32,322 bases of DNA from Candidatus Atopostipes pullistercoris (GCA_019116785.1 DXAZ01000008.1:1-32322), one strand, 5' to 3'. Shown: positions 15,716 to 25,593, numbered from the stretch's first letter. Made by a program: numbers and translations. The notes: generated from the sequence alone by a model not told the origin.

Positions 15716-17029
15716 ATGAAAAGCGGAATTTATGCAAGTTTAGATATTGGAACCACTTCAATTAAAGTAATCGTAGCCGAAGTTTTAAACGGCCAAATCA
15801 ATGTTATTGGAGTAGGAAATGAACGATCAAATGGATTGAGTCGAGGAATGATCGTAGATATTGATCAAACAGCGGTATCGATTCAACAAGCAGTGAGGCA
15901 AGCAGAAGATAAAGCAGATATTAAAATTAATGAATTAATTGTAGGTATTCCTGCTAACAATTTGCATATTAGTTCTTGTTACGGCAGTATATCTATTAAT
16001 CAAAACCATCAAGAAATTACAGACGAAGATGTTCAAAATGTAGTTGGAAAAGCAATAGAAGGAAACTTAAATCAAGAACGGCAAGTGCTTAATTTAACGT
16101 TAGAAGAATTTGTAGTGGATGGTTTTGATGAGATTAAAGATCCACGTGGGATGATAGGAAATCGAATTGAGTTTAGAGGGACAATGACTTCTATTCCTCG
16201 TTCTATTTTACATAATGTTCGAAAAGCTGTTCAAAGAGCAGGTTTTGGAATCAAAAACATTATATTACAACCTCATGCCATGGCTCAAGTGTCTTTAAGT
16301 GAAGATGAGAGAAACTTTGGTGCTCTTTTAGTGGATATGGGAGGCGGCCAAACAAGTATTGCAGTACTTCATGAAAATCAAGTTAAACATGCACAAGTGA
16401 TCCCTGAAGGGGGAGAGTATGTAACGAAAGATATATCAATCGTTTTAAATACTTCAATTAAAAATGCCGAGAAATTAAAAAGAGATGTGGGACATGCTTA
16501 TTATGAAGAAGCGAATCCTGAACGTTCGGTTTCAGTTGAAGTTGTTGGACAAAATGATTTAGTAACATTTAAAGAAGCTTATATTGCAGAAGTTATTGAA
16601 GCACGTTTAGAACAAATTTTCGAACAGCTCAAATTTTCTATTGATCATGTAGGTGCCGGAAAATTACCAGCAGGGATGGTAATTAGTGGAGGGGCAGCTT
16701 CATTACCTGGAATTGAACGTTTAGCTGAAGATGTGTTTGATCTTCCCGTAAAAATTTATGTTCCAGATTTTATGAGTGTTCGTTATCCAGCCTTTACAAA
16801 TGCTATTGGTTTAGTGGTTGCTGAAACAAATCTTAGCGATATTGATCGTTTGATTAATCAAACGGTTTTAGGAAAAACATTGGATCTTCAAGCAGATAGA
16901 CCGGATCGTCCTGTTATTCAAAAAAATCGAGAACAAGAAGAACCTATAGAAGAACCTACTCAACCAACGGAAGAAAAAGAACCCTTTGGGGATAAACTTA
17001 AAAACTTTTTCTCTGGATTTTTTGAATAA
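15716..17029 (+). CDS. ftsA: Cell division protein FtsA
   Basis: FtsA is an actin-like ATPase that tethers FtsZ filaments to the membrane. The protein begins MKSGIYASLDIGTTSIKV, with the phosphate-1 loop of the actin fold. LLVDMGGGQTSIAVL is the phosphate-2 region and VISGGAASLPGI the adenosine loop. A polar linker leads to the C-terminal amphipathic helix FGDKLKNFFSGFFE, the membrane-targeting sequence. I prefer ATG 15716 because family members start at this point. GGGAGG at 15697-15702 is 13 nt away, which is long, but the in-frame ATG at 15695 has no SD at all. The product has 437 residues. ftsZ follows after 152 nt. Confidence 0.94.
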   Translation: MKSGIYASLDIGTTSIKVIVAEVLNGQINVIGVGNERSNGLSRGMIVDIDQTAVSIQQAVRQAEDKADIKINELIVGIPANNLHISSCYGSISINQNHQEITDEDVQNVVGKAIEGNLNQERQVLNLTLEEFVVDGFDEIKDPRGMIGNRIEFRGTMTSIPRSILHNVRKAVQRAGFGIKNIILQPHAMAQVSLSEDERNFGALLVDMGGGQTSIAVLHENQVKHAQVIPEGGEYVTKDISIVLNTSIKNAEKLKRDVGHAYYEEANPERSVSVEVVGQNDLVTFKEAYIAEVIEARLEQIFEQLKFSIDHVGAGKLPAGMVISGGAASLPGIERLAEDVFDLPVKIYVPDFMSVRYPAFTNAIGLVVAETNLSDIDRLINQTVLGKTLDLQADRPDRPVIQKNREQEEPIEEPTQPTEEKEPFGDKLKNFFSGFFE

Positions 17030-17111
17030 TTAAAAAAAGAAAAATATTTATTAAGAAAGCTTTCAAGAAAGACTGTTAAAACAGAGTCAATTAATGCTAA
17101 AATGGTAGATG

Positions 17112-17117
17112 TAGAAT
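17112..17117 (+). promoter_or_regulatory. Possible -10 element upstream of ftsZ
   Basis: TAGAAT sits 65 nt before ftsZ with no convincing -35. The 14 nt from 17111 (GTAGAATAAATTTA) are identical to those at the mraZ promoter (6541-6554). A small GACTGT/ACAGAGTC hairpin lies just upstream (17071-17088). Confidence 0.35.
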
Positions 17118-17181
17118 AAATTTAAACTATAAATCATATTAAAATGAAAATGTTACTGATAGTGGTACAGGAGGAAAATAA

Positions 17182-18477
17182 ATGGATTTAGATTTCGAAA
17201 TGACACCTCCATCTGGCGCGGTGATTAAAGTCATTGGTGTTGGTGGAGCTGGTGGAAATGCTGTAAACCGAATGATTGAAGAAGGTGTTGGCGGAGTCGA
17301 GTTTATTGTTGCTAACACAGATGTGCAAGCCTTAAATTTAATGAATGCTGAAACTAAAATTCAACTAGGTCCGAAACTTACACGTGGACTAGGTGCAGGT
17401 TCAATGCCTGAAATTGGCAAAAAATCAGCTGAAGAAAGTGAAGAAGCCATTGCTGAAGCACTAAAAGGTGCAGATATGGTCTTTATTACTGCTGGGATGG
17501 GTGGAGGAACAGGTACAGGCGCAGCCGGTATCGTTTCTAAAGTAGCCAAAGAGCAAGGTGCACTAACAGTTGGGGTAATTACGCGTCCGTTTAGTTTTGA
17601 AGGACCAAAGAAAGCTCGTTACGCTGAAGAGGGTATCGAGTTGATGAAAGAGCATGTAGATACATTAGTTACCATCTCAAATAACCGTTTATTAGAAATT
17701 GTCGATAAGAAAACCCCAATCCTTGAAGCCTTCCGCGAAGCAGATAATGTCTTACGTCAAGGTGTACAAGGAATTTCTGATATGATTACTAATCCAGGAT
17801 TTGTAAACTTAGACTTCGCAGACGTTAAAACCGTAATGGAAAACCAAGGATCTGCGTTAATGGGAATTGGATCAGCAGGAGGAGAAAATCGTACGGCAGA
17901 AGCTACTCAAAAAGCAATCTCTTCTCCATTGTTAGAAGTGTCCATTGAAGGTGCAGATAATGTTCTCTTAAATATTGCAGGTGGAGCCGACTTAACCTTA
18001 TTTGAAGCACAAGATGCTGCGGATATTGTTTCAGCAGCTTCAACTAGTGATGTAAACATTATTTTTGGTACATCTATTAATGAAAATCTAAATGATGAAG
18101 TAGTCGTTACAGTAATTGCGACTGGAATTGAAGAAAAAGATATGCCAGGAGGAATCGGACGTTCTTCACAAAGCAATCAAAGAACACAAAGAAGTCGTCC
18201 GGCAAATGTAGAAGATCGAGATCGCAGACAAGCATCTGTAGATGAGGAACCTGCTTCAAATAATCATCCAAACAATAATGATCCATTTGGAAACTGGGAC
18301 ATCCGTAAAGAGACGAATTTACGCGATCGTCACAATGCAGACTTAGACGAACGAAAAGATAACAACCAAGACCGTGGAAGCAATATATTTGATCGTGAAA
18401 ATGAAGATGAGGTAGCTAAAGAAAACGATGAACTAGATACTCCACCATTCTTTAGACGTCGACGCAGAGATGACTAA
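17182..18477 (+). CDS. ftsZ: Cell division protein FtsZ
   Basis: FtsZ is the tubulin-like GTPase that forms the Z-ring. The nucleotide-binding [13 protein letters not shown] (about 19-31), the tubulin signature GGGTGTG (107-113) and the catalytic T7 loop ([11 protein letters not shown]) are all intact. After residue 317 there is a charged, intrinsically disordered linker of roughly 100 residues rich in N, D, R and E. The conserved C-terminal peptide [13 protein letters not shown] then binds FtsA and SepF. The length is 431. A strong AGGAGG lies 7 nt before the ATG. Confidence 0.98.
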   Translation: MDLDFEMTPPSGAVIKVIGVGGAGGNAVNRMIEEGVGGVEFIVANTDVQALNLMNAETKIQLGPKLTRGLGAGSMPEIGKKSAEESEEAIAEALKGADMVFITAGMGGGTGTGAAGIVSKVAKEQGALTVGVITRPFSFEGPKKARYAEEGIELMKEHVDTLVTISNNRLLEIVDKKTPILEAFREADNVLRQGVQGISDMITNPGFVNLDFADVKTVMENQGSALMGIGSAGGENRTAEATQKAISSPLLEVSIEGADNVLLNIAGGADLTLFEAQDAADIVSAASTSDVNIIFGTSINENLNDEVVVTVIATGIEEKDMPGGIGRSSQSNQRTQRSRPANVEDRDRRQASVDEEPASNNHPNNNDPFGNWDIRKETNLRDRHNADLDERKDNNQDRGSNIFDRENEDEVAKENDELDTPPFFRRRRRDD

Positions 18478-18500
18478 TAGATTCTAAAGGAGAAATGATG

Positions 18501-18983
18501 ATGAATAATTTTAAAGATAAGTTCAATAGTTTCTTCTTTCTTGATGATGAAGAGGAAATGGATCATGTTGAAGAAATAGAGGAAAAACAAATCGAACCGA
18601 CGTATGAAGAAAATAATCGAACCGACAAAGCTGAAACTTTAAAAACAAATCAGTGGGTAAAAAATAAATCGGGAGGGGAGAACGTGGTAGCCATTAATCA
18701 AAAACAAGCCCTTCAAAAGCCACAGATAACAATCGTTGAACCTAGATTATATTCAGAAGTTCAAGAAATTTCCGATTATTTATTAAAAAATCAATCAATT
18801 ATTGTTAATTTTCGTCGAATGGACCATGAACAAGCAATGAAAGTCATTGATTTTTTGATGGGGGTAACCTATGCAATTAAAGGAGATATCCAAAGATTAG
18901 ATGATGGAATATTTATTTGTACTCCTCAAAGTGTAACGGTTAATGGTTCTGATTTATCTGAATTTAGTGAATCACTATTGTAA
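18501..18983 (+). CDS. sepF: Cell division protein SepF
   Basis: SepF is a membrane-binding partner of FtsZ that shapes the Z-ring. The N-terminal NNFKDKFNSFFFLDDEEEM resembles the SepF amphipathic membrane helix, followed by an acidic linker. The C-terminal domain (about 75-150) carries the family pattern IIVNFRRMDHEQAMKVIDFL and GVTYAIKGDIQRLDDGIFI. Three ATGs occur in a row (18495, 18498, 18501). AAAGGAG ends at 18492, so the third, 8 nt away, is best placed; the product is then 160 residues. It follows ftsZ by 23 nt. Confidence 0.93.
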   Translation: MNNFKDKFNSFFFLDDEEEMDHVEEIEEKQIEPTYEENNRTDKAETLKTNQWVKNKSGGENVVAINQKQALQKPQITIVEPRLYSEVQEISDYLLKNQSIIVNFRRMDHEQAMKVIDFLMGVTYAIKGDIQRLDDGIFICTPQSVTVNGSDLSEFSESLL

Positions 18984-19007
18984 TTTTTGAGGAGAAGAAT
19001 TAAAAAT

Positions 19008-19295
19008 ATGGTAAATATACTCATTCAACTAAGAACATTAGCTATTCGATTGATTGATGCTTATCAATTAATCCTTGTCGTTTATTTTTTAATGTCTTGG
19101 TTACCAGGTGCCTATCAATCGAAATTAGGCGAGATTTTATATCGAATTTGTGAACCTTATGTGGGCTTTTTCAGAAGATTTGTACCTCCTATTGGTTTCA
19201 TTAGTCTGGCAGGAATAGTAGCATTGATTGCTCTATCCTTAATTCAAAATGGTGTGATTGTTTTATTCAATTTCTTAATTCGCTTATTTACTTAG
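19008..19295 (+). CDS. ylmG: YggT family membrane protein YlmG
   Basis: This 95-residue protein has two membrane segments (roughly residues 14-32 and 62-90). Between them is the YggT signature (FLMSWLPGA, then CEPYVGFFRRFVPPIG). Family members lie next to sepF in most Gram-positives and are thought to help division or membrane organisation; the molecular role is unclear. The start is ATG 19008 by comparison with the family. AGGAG at 18990-18994 is 13 nt away, rather far; an upstream TTG (18987) lies on the other side of that SD and is unlikely. Confidence 0.9.
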   Translation: MVNILIQLRTLAIRLIDAYQLILVVYFLMSWLPGAYQSKLGEILYRICEPYVGFFRRFVPPIGFISLAGIVALIALSLIQNGVIVLFNFLIRLFT

Positions 19296-19308
19296 GAGAA
19301 CAAAAATC

Positions 19309-20094
19309 ATGATGAATATCTATCAACACTTTCGTGAAGATGAACAATCTTTTATTGATCAAGTTGTTGACTGGATTTTACAAGTCGAAAATCAATATGC
19401 CCCTTATCTAACGAATTTTTTGAATCCCAGACAATTGTTTATCGTTGAAGCCATTGTTAGACAGTATGACACTATTTATTATCAAGCGTTTGGTGGATAT
19501 GAAGGAGCTGAGCAGCAACGCATCCTAATTTATCCACCTTACTATGAACCGACCGCAGAAGATTTTGAAATTACATTGTTTGAAATTAATTATCCAACGA
19601 AATTCTCTGAACTCTCTCATGGACAAGTTATGGGCTCGGTGTTGGGAACAGGAATCTCTAGAGGAAATTTAGGTGACATTCTAACAGATGGGCAACGCTG
19701 GCAATTTTTTGTTGATGCCAGAATGAAAGACTTTATTTTAATGAATGTAGATCATGTTGGTCGTATAAATGTTCATTTAGAAGAAAAATCTTTTGAAAAT
19801 CTGGTTCAAGAAATGGATAAGTGGGAATTAGAAGAAATCATCGTTTCTTCTTTACGTATGGACGTCATTTTAGCACGAGCTTTAAATGTGTCTCGTAACC
19901 GAGCCAAAACATTAATAAAAGATCAAAAAGTGAAACTAAATTGGGTAGAAGTTGAAAGACCTGATATTGAGGTTGAAGAATATGATATTCTATCGATACG
20001 TGGATTTGGTCGAGTTAAGATTGGTGCACAACAAGGAATCACTCGTAAGGATAATCTTGTACTAAAAATAGGGATTATTGATCGAAACACATAA
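19309..20094 (+). CDS. ylmH: YlmH family RNA-binding protein (S4 domain)
   Basis: This 261-residue protein carries a C-terminal S4 RNA-binding domain from about residue 184 (MDVILARALNVSRNRAKTLI, then GRVKIG). The N-terminal region contains FLNPRQLFIVEAI, typical of YlmH. Homologues bind the large ribosomal subunit and have been tied to ribosome-associated quality control in Bacillus; in streptococci the locus is linked to division. An AGGAG lies 10 nt before the first of two tandem ATGs. It follows ylmG by 13 nt and precedes divIVA. Confidence 0.92.
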   Translation: MMNIYQHFREDEQSFIDQVVDWILQVENQYAPYLTNFLNPRQLFIVEAIVRQYDTIYYQAFGGYEGAEQQRILIYPPYYEPTAEDFEITLFEINYPTKFSELSHGQVMGSVLGTGISRGNLGDILTDGQRWQFFVDARMKDFILMNVDHVGRINVHLEEKSFENLVQEMDKWELEEIIVSSLRMDVILARALNVSRNRAKTLIKDQKVKLNWVEVERPDIEVEEYDILSIRGFGRVKIGAQQGITRKDNLVLKIGIIDRNT

Positions 20095-20139
20095 AAGATT
20101 TAAGAGTAGAATTATTATTTATTGAAAGAGGGGATTTAT

Positions 20140-21000
20140 ATGCCATTAACACCACTAGAAATACACAATAAAGAATTTGGTACCCGTATGCGTGGTTATG
20201 ATCAAGACGAGGTGAATGAATTTCTTGATCAGATCATTCGTGATTACGAATTATTAATTCGTCAAAATAAAGAAGTGAATGATGAGCTTGAAATTGCGAA
20301 TAAAAAATTGTCCAATTACGAAGAAATGCAAGAATCCTTAAATAAATCAATTCTTGTGGCTCAGGATGCGGCTGACCGTCTAAAAGAAAATACAGAGCGA
20401 GAAATTGAAGTGACTAAGCTAGAAGCAGAAAAGTATGCAGAAAATATCCGAACTGAAGCGGATGAGTATGCAGCAGAAGTCAATAAGAAAGCGGATGAAT
20501 ACGCAGAATCAGTACATAAAGAAGCTGACGATAATGCAGATGCTTTATTGCAAGAAGCAGTGCTAAAAGCACGAAAAATTGAAGATGAAACCGAAGCGCT
20601 AAGAAAACAAAGTCGTGTTTTTAGACAACGTTTGCAGCTTCTCATCGAAACACAACTTGAACTTTTGACTAAAGAAGATTGGGATAATCTCTTAGTTGGA
20701 AAACCCATTGAATATCCAAATACAGAGACGATTATGGAAGTTGAAAAAGAACTTGAAGAAAAAATAGATTTGGATGAAGAGGAATTTGATGAAGAGTCTA
20801 ATGAAACTTCATTAGAGGAATCAGAAGTAATGGAGGATTCATCTAGCGCTGAAGAAACCACCGAAACTGATGCAGAAGATGATTCAGTGGATACAGTTGC
20901 AAATGATGAAGATGACGTATATAATAATGAAAGTCAAGAAGGCGATTATGAAGAAGGCACGATGCCTGCCGTAGAATTGCCAGAGGCTGCTGAAGAATAA
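20140..21000 (+). CDS. divIVA: Cell division/polarity protein DivIVA
   Basis: DivIVA is a coiled-coil protein that recognises negatively curved membrane at septa and poles. The N terminus PLTPLEIHNKEFGTRMRGYD is the conserved lipid-binding domain. The middle is a long coiled coil that includes four 11-residue repeats (residues 94-137). After FRQRLQLLIETQLELL the C terminus becomes a long acidic tail (about 210-286). The start is ATG 20140 with AAAGAGGGG about 6 nt upstream; a TTG at 20122 lacks an SD. The product has 286 residues. It closes the division cluster before the ileS T-box. Confidence 0.95.
   Translation: MPLTPLEIHNKEFGTRMRGYDQDEVNEFLDQIIRDYELLIRQNKEVNDELEIANKKLSNYEEMQESLNKSILVAQDAADRLKENTEREIEVTKLEAEKYAENIRTEADEYAAEVNKKADEYAESVHKEADDNADALLQEAVLKARKIEDETEALRKQSRVFRQRLQLLIETQLELLTKEDWDNLLVGKPIEYPNTETIMEVEKELEEKIDLDEEEFDEESNETSLEESEVMEDSSSAEETTETDAEDDSVDTVANDEDDVYNNESQEGDYEEGTMPAVELPEAAEE
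20419..20550 (+). repeat. Four tandem 33-bp units encoding 11-residue repeats in DivIVA
   Basis: The encoded units are LEAEKYAENIR, TEADEYAAEVN, KKADEYAESVH and KEADDNADALL (residues 94-137). They share the pattern xEADEYAxxVx with an exact 11-residue period, the signature of a hendecad coiled coil. Confidence 0.8.
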
Positions 21001-21019
21001 ATTAAAAATTTATGATAAA

Positions 21020-21262
21020 TATAATACTGGAACGCAATATATTAAGAGTTTTGGAGACGATAAGGTCAAACAGAGAGTCAACGGGTGGTGTGAGTTGATC
21101 CAACCTTAATATATTATCATCCATTAAAAAGATTAGTGAAAACGAGTAACTAATCCTGTAGCTCTGCATTAAAGAGACTTTGAGTGAAATGAAAATATTT
21201 AATTTTTGTTTCAAAAAGGTGGTACCACGAGATTTCGTCCTTTTCGGATGGAATCTTTTTTT
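21020..21262 (+). promoter_or_regulatory. T-box riboswitch controlling ileS (isoleucine)
   Basis: The diagnostic T-box sequence AAAGGTGGTACCACGA lies at 21215-21230. A long helix, AATATATTAAG (21036-21046) with CTTAATATATT (21105-21115), forms part of Stem I, and its distal part contains the AGAGAG and GGTGGTG segments typical of T-boxes. Just 3' of that helix is ATCA, so ATC (21116-21118, Ile) is the best specifier codon. In the antiterminator AAAGG (21215-21219) pairs with CCTTT (21239-21243), leaving the bulge TGGT (21220-21223) to pair with the ACCA end of uncharged tRNA-Ile. The competing terminator is at 21230-21262. A TATGAT or TATAAT at 21011-21025 may be the -10, but no clear -35 is visible. 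Confidence 0.93.
21230..21262 (+). terminator. T-box terminator of the ileS leader
   Basis: AGATTTCGTCC (21230-21240) pairs with GGATGGAATCT (21246-21256), including G-U pairs, with a 5-nt loop and a run of seven T. Its 5' arm competes with the antiterminator. Confidence 0.9.
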
Positions 21263-21322
21263 ATTTTATGTAATCGTATTGGATGTTAAGCCAAAGAGTA
21301 AATAAAATAGGAGTTGAAAATT

Positions 21323-24109
21323 TTGGAAATCAAAGACACATTAAACTTATTGAAAACAGATTTCCCTATGCGGGCGGGTCTGGCTAATAAAGAACCCAAA
21401 CGTCAAAAAGAATGGGAAGAAGCAGATCTTTATAAAAAAAGACGACAATTAAATGAAGGAAAGCCCAAATATATTTTGCATGATGGACCTCCATTTGCCA
21501 ACGGACCTATTCATATTGGTCACGCATTAAATAAAGTGTCAAAAGACTTTATTGTACGCCAACGTTCAATGAATGGATATGATGCTCCTTATGTGCCAGG
21601 GTGGGATACGCATGGTTTACCAATTGAACAAGCTTTAACCAATAAAGGGGTTAATCGTAAATCTATGTCTATTGCAGAATTCCGCCATTTGTGTGAAGAA
21701 TTTGCTCTAGAACAAATTGAACTACAAAAAGCTGGTTTCAAACGTTTAGGAGTGACTGGTGATTGGGATCATCCTTATATTACGTTACAACCTAATTACG
21801 AAGCGGCTCAAATTCGTGTTTTTGGAAAGATGGCAGAAAAAGATTATATTTATCGAGGGAAAAAGCCGGTATACTGGTCACCATCTAGTGAATCAACTTT
21901 AGCAGAAGCCGAAATTGAGTATAAAGATGTTCGAGGTCCGAGTATTTTCGTGGCTTTTCCTGTAAAAGATGGAAAGGGTGTTGTTTCAAAAGATGCCAAA
22001 TTTGTCATTTGGACAACGACACCTTGGACATTGCCTTCCAATATGGCGATTGCTGTCTATGAAACAGGCATTTATAACGAAGTTCGTGTAGGGGACGAAA
22101 AATATGTAGTCGCCGCTGAATTATTAGGAAGAGTCTCAGAAGCATTGGGTTGGGAAGAGGTTGAAGTCTTAAAAGAATTCAATGGAAAAGACTTAGAATA
22201 CGCAACGGCTCAACATCCATTTTATGATCGTGAATCTCTTCTTATTTTGGGAGATCACGTCACGTTTGAAGAGGGATCTGGTTTAGTTCATACAGCACCC
22301 GGTCATGGGGATGACGACTTTATTGTCGGACAAAAATATAAACTTGATATCCTCTCACCTGTCAATGATCAAGGATACTTTACAGAAGAAGCTCCTGGTT
22401 TAGAAGGTGTTTTCTATGATGATGCAAATAAAATCATTACCGGTTGGCTAGAAGATAAGGGACTATTACTGGACATGTCATTTATCACACATAGTTATCC
22501 ACATGATTGGCGTACAAAAAAACCGGTCATTTTCCGAGCAACGCCTCAATGGTTTGCCTCTATTAGTGATTTCCGTCAAGATATTTTAGATGAAATCAAA
22601 AAGGTTGACTGGCTGCTTCCATGGGGTGAAGAGAGAATTCACAATATGATTCGGGATCGTGGCGATTGGGTAATTTCTCGACAACGCGACTGGGGAGTTC
22701 CTTTACCTATCTTTTATGCAGAAAATGGGGACGCGATTATTACGCCAGAAACGATTGAACACGTAGCCGATCTTGTTGAAGAACACGGTTCAAACGTTTG
22801 GTTTGAGCGTGAAGCGAAAGAGTTATTACCTGAAGGCTTTACACATCCAAGCAGTCCAAATGGTGAATTTACAAAAGAAACGGATATTATGGATGTTTGG
22901 TTTGATTCTGGTTCTTCACATGAAGCGGTATTGCGTCATTATGATGGCTTAGAATTTCCAGCGGATTTATATCTAGAAGGTTCTGACCAATATCGTGGTT
23001 GGTTTAACTCAAGTTTAACAACCAGTGTTGCTGTCAATGGGGTAGCGCCATATAAAGCAGTCCTTTCGCAAGGATTTGTTTTAGACGGTGAAGGCCGAAA
23101 GATGAGTAAATCTTTAGGAAATACGATTGATCCAAACAAAGTAATGGACCAATTAGGTGCAGATATTGTCCGTCTTTGGGTATTGAGTGCGGATTCTCAA
23201 TCAGATGTACGTGTAAGTATGGAAATTATTCAACAAGTTTCTGAAGTTTACCGTAAAATTCGAAACACTTTACGCTTCATGGTACAAAATACGGGAGATT
23301 TTAATAAGGAAAAAAATGGAATTGCATACGATGACTTACGTTCTATTGACCAATATTTAATGAATCGATTAGATGAAACCATTGAAAATATTCTAAAGGC
23401 TTATGATCATTATAAGTTTAATGAGATTTTCAAAGAAATTAACCATTTCTGTACGGTTGATTTATCGAATTTCTATATGAATGTTGCCAAAGATATTTTA
23501 TATATTGATGCACCGGATGCTTATGATCGTCGTGCCATCCAAACTGTGTTTTATGAAACATTAGTGAAATTAACGAAAGTTTTAACACCAATTATTCCAC
23601 ACACAGCTGAAGAATTATGGGCTTTCTTAAATGAAGAAGAAGAGTATGCTCAACTTAGTGAAATGCCTGTAGTAGAAAAATACGAAAATCGCCAAGAAGT
23701 TTTGGAACGTTGGACGCAATTTATGGACTTACGAGATAACATTTTGAAAGCAAATGAAGTAGCCCGTGAAAATAAGGTGATTGGTAAAGACTTTGAAGCT
23801 AAATTAACCCTTTATGTAACAGAAGGAGTCAAAGAATTATTTGATTCTTTAAACGCTGATTTACGTCAAATTTTAGTGGCTTCAGAATTGAATATTTTAC
23901 CTTTAGCCGATAAACCGGAAGATGAGGATTCAATTCTTGAATTTGACACAATGGCCATTAAGGTAGAACATATGCCTGGTGGAGTTTGTGACCGTTGCCG
24001 TATTACGACAGAAGAATTAATTGAAGTAGAAGGTAAAGGGGTTCTTTGCCACCGCTGTCATGAAATTGTCAAAGAACATTATCCAGAATTACTAGAAGAA
24101 GCCGAATAA
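21323..24109 (+). CDS. ileS: Isoleucyl-tRNA synthetase
   Basis: This class I synthetase charges tRNA-Ile. HIGH lies at residues 64-67 ([10 protein letters not shown]) and KMSKS at 593-597. Between them is the CP1 editing domain that hydrolyses Val-tRNA-Ile (segments [11 protein letters not shown] and [10 protein letters not shown]). The anticodon-binding domain follows, and the C terminus has a zinc site of two CxxC pairs (CDRC, CHRC). The start appears to be TTG 21323 (EIKDTLNL), with AGGAG (21309-21313) 9 nt upstream; another TTG at 21314 abuts the SD. The product has 928 residues. Expression is controlled by the T-box upstream, and a terminator follows. Confidence 0.97.
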   Translation: MEIKDTLNLLKTDFPMRAGLANKEPKRQKEWEEADLYKKRRQLNEGKPKYILHDGPPFANGPIHIGHALNKVSKDFIVRQRSMNGYDAPYVPGWDTHGLPIEQALTNKGVNRKSMSIAEFRHLCEEFALEQIELQKAGFKRLGVTGDWDHPYITLQPNYEAAQIRVFGKMAEKDYIYRGKKPVYWSPSSESTLAEAEIEYKDVRGPSIFVAFPVKDGKGVVSKDAKFVIWTTTPWTLPSNMAIAVYETGIYNEVRVGDEKYVVAAELLGRVSEALGWEEVEVLKEFNGKDLEYATAQHPFYDRESLLILGDHVTFEEGSGLVHTAPGHGDDDFIVGQKYKLDILSPVNDQGYFTEEAPGLEGVFYDDANKIITGWLEDKGLLLDMSFITHSYPHDWRTKKPVIFRATPQWFASISDFRQDILDEIKKVDWLLPWGEERIHNMIRDRGDWVISRQRDWGVPLPIFYAENGDAIITPETIEHVADLVEEHGSNVWFEREAKELLPEGFTHPSSPNGEFTKETDIMDVWFDSGSSHEAVLRHYDGLEFPADLYLEGSDQYRGWFNSSLTTSVAVNGVAPYKAVLSQGFVLDGEGRKMSKSLGNTIDPNKVMDQLGADIVRLWVLSADSQSDVRVSMEIIQQVSEVYRKIRNTLRFMVQNTGDFNKEKNGIAYDDLRSIDQYLMNRLDETIENILKAYDHYKFNEIFKEINHFCTVDLSNFYMNVAKDILYIDAPDAYDRRAIQTVFYETLVKLTKVLTPIIPHTAEELWAFLNEEEEYAQLSEMPVVEKYENRQEVLERWTQFMDLRDNILKANEVARENKVIGKDFEAKLTLYVTEGVKELFDSLNADLRQILVASELNILPLADKPEDEDSILEFDTMAIKVEHMPGGVCDRCRITTEELIEVEGKGVLCHRCHEIVKEHYPELLEEAE

Positions 24110-24137
24110 ATAAAGTAAAAATGAAGCCATTGCTTGG

Positions 24138-24171
24138 AAAAGGTCTTATCTAAAGAGGTAAGACCTTTTTT
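24138..24171 (+). terminator. Intrinsic terminator of ileS
   Basis: AAAAGGTCTTA (24138-24148) pairs perfectly with TAAGACCTTTT (24159-24169) and runs into T residues, with a 10-nt loop. Confidence 0.92.
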
Positions 24172-24232
24172 CGTATTCAATATAAAATGTAAAAAGAAGA
24201 AACGGGCCCAGCGAATTTCTAGCACTCATTTC

Positions 24233-24278
24233 TACAAAAAAACTCCCTAAACAACATTTTTCTTTGTCATTTAGGAAG
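24233..24278 (-). terminator. Intrinsic terminator of xpaC-telA
   Basis: On the minus strand a 14-bp stem (arms 24265-24278 and 24243-24256, with G-U pairs) closes an 8-nt loop and is followed by a seven-T run (A-run 24233-24239 region on the plus strand). Confidence 0.88.
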
Positions 24279-24309
24279 TGATTTAAAAATTATTTTTAAA
24301 GCTTAGGAA

Positions 24310-25569
24310 TTAAAAGTCATTATGCTCATTTTTGGGTTGTGCCTGCTGGGTCACTTCTAACAGTTGATCACGTAATTGATCTTCCATGACAACTAGCTGT
24401 TGTTCCGCTTCACGACGTTTTTGTGAACCTTCTTGTTGAATAGTTAATGTTTCTTGAAGGGTATCAATTAAGTCAGTTTGCGTTTTTTGTAGTGTTTCAA
24501 TATCTACAACAGCGCGTTCTGTTTCTCTAGCAGTATCCAAAGAGGATTGTTTGAGCATTTCTGAGTTTTTCTGTAACATCTCATTGGTTGCGTCAGAAAC
24601 GCGACGCTGAGCAGCGACTGCATCTTGCTTACGCAAGAGTGTAAGAGAAATAACAATTTGGTTTTTCCATAATGGAATCGCCGTATTAATAGAAGTTTGA
24701 ATGCGTTCAGCTAAAGCTTGGTTCGTATTTTGAATTAAACGAATTTGTGGAGCTTGTTGTAATGTGATTTGACGCGTTACGCGTAAATCATGAACTCGTT
24801 TATCCAATCGATTCAAGTATTGGTTTAAATCATTTACTTTTTGAACCAGCATTTGATCTGGGGTTTCTTCTGCCTCTTTTAAAGCATTAGGTATAATTTC
24901 ATTTTCAAGCTCTTCAATACGTAATTCTCCAGCTGCAATATAAATATTTAATGCTTTATAGTAATCTAAGTTTTGTTCATAAAGTTGCGTTAACATTTTG
25001 TTGTCTTCAAGTAACATCGTTTTTTGTTTATCTAATTGTAAAGCAATCTTATCAACTTGCGCACCAATCTTTTGATATTTGGCGGTTGTTTCATAAATTG
25101 AACGTTTGGCACGTTTAAACATTTTTTGTATAAAGTTTTGATTTTGCTGAACCAATTCATCAGGATTTGATTCTTCTAATTGAAACATTAAGTCATTGAT
25201 AGAATTTCCAATAGCTCCAGTTTCTTGGTTTTGAACATGATTCAAAACGTTATTAGAAAAATCGCCAATTTTTTGTTGCGCAGCCGATCCATAGTTTAAT
25301 ACAGAGTCTGTATCTGTAATATCAATTTGCTCCGCTAATTTACGAGCTTGTTCTTGTTGCTCGGCCGGTAAATGTTCATAGGTTTTTCCAGCTGGACTTT
25401 TTTCTCCTGCAGCTTCTTGTTTTTGGATTTCTAATTCAGGCATTGACTGAGGGGTATCAAATGGATTCTCTAATAAATCGTCAATTGAAGCCATAGAATC
25501 TGTCTTTGTCTGTGAGGTCTCAATGTTTTCTTTATTTAATTCCTCTTCATTACGCTCTTTTTTGGGCAT
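24310..25569 (-). CDS. telA: TelA family protein (toxic anion resistance, YceH-like)
   Basis: This 419-residue soluble protein belongs to the TelA family, first linked to tellurite resistance but widespread in Firmicutes without a defined reaction. The N-terminal 70 residues are polar and low in complexity (many E, Q, S and P). The rest is helical and coiled-coil-rich, with the family segments FKRAKRSIYETTAKYQK, IYIAAGELRIEELENEIIPN and IPLWKNQIVISLTLLRKQDA. No membrane segment is present. It is the second gene of a two-gene minus-strand unit, 24 nt after xpaC, and its SD (GGAAAGG) lies about 10 nt before the ATG. This xpaC-telA pairing is a recurring one, and suggests that the two proteins act together in envelope stress or drug tolerance. 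Confidence 0.9.
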   Translation of the reverse strand: MPKKERNEEELNKENIETSQTKTDSMASIDDLLENPFDTPQSMPELEIQKQEAAGEKSPAGKTYEHLPAEQQEQARKLAEQIDITDTDSVLNYGSAAQQKIGDFSNNVLNHVQNQETGAIGNSINDLMFQLEESNPDELVQQNQNFIQKMFKRAKRSIYETTAKYQKIGAQVDKIALQLDKQKTMLLEDNKMLTQLYEQNLDYYKALNIYIAAGELRIEELENEIIPNALKEAEETPDQMLVQKVNDLNQYLNRLDKRVHDLRVTRQITLQQAPQIRLIQNTNQALAERIQTSINTAIPLWKNQIVISLTLLRKQDAVAAQRRVSDATNEMLQKNSEMLKQSSLDTARETERAVVDIETLQKTQTDLIDTLQETLTIQQEGSQKRREAEQQLVVMEDQLRDQLLEVTQQAQPKNEHNDF

Positions 25570-25593
25570 ATACCATTATCCTTTCCTAAGTTA

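Noticed and set aside
17055..17064. GAAAGCTTTC palindrome between ftsA and ftsZ
   Set aside because: It is a simple 10-bp palindrome without extended symmetry, and short palindromes of this kind are expected by chance.
20361..20861. A 166-codon serine-rich minus-strand frame opposite divIVA
   Set aside because: It is the antisense shadow of a coiled-coil, Glu-rich coding region. The serine-rich composition follows from that and no SD or promoter supports it.
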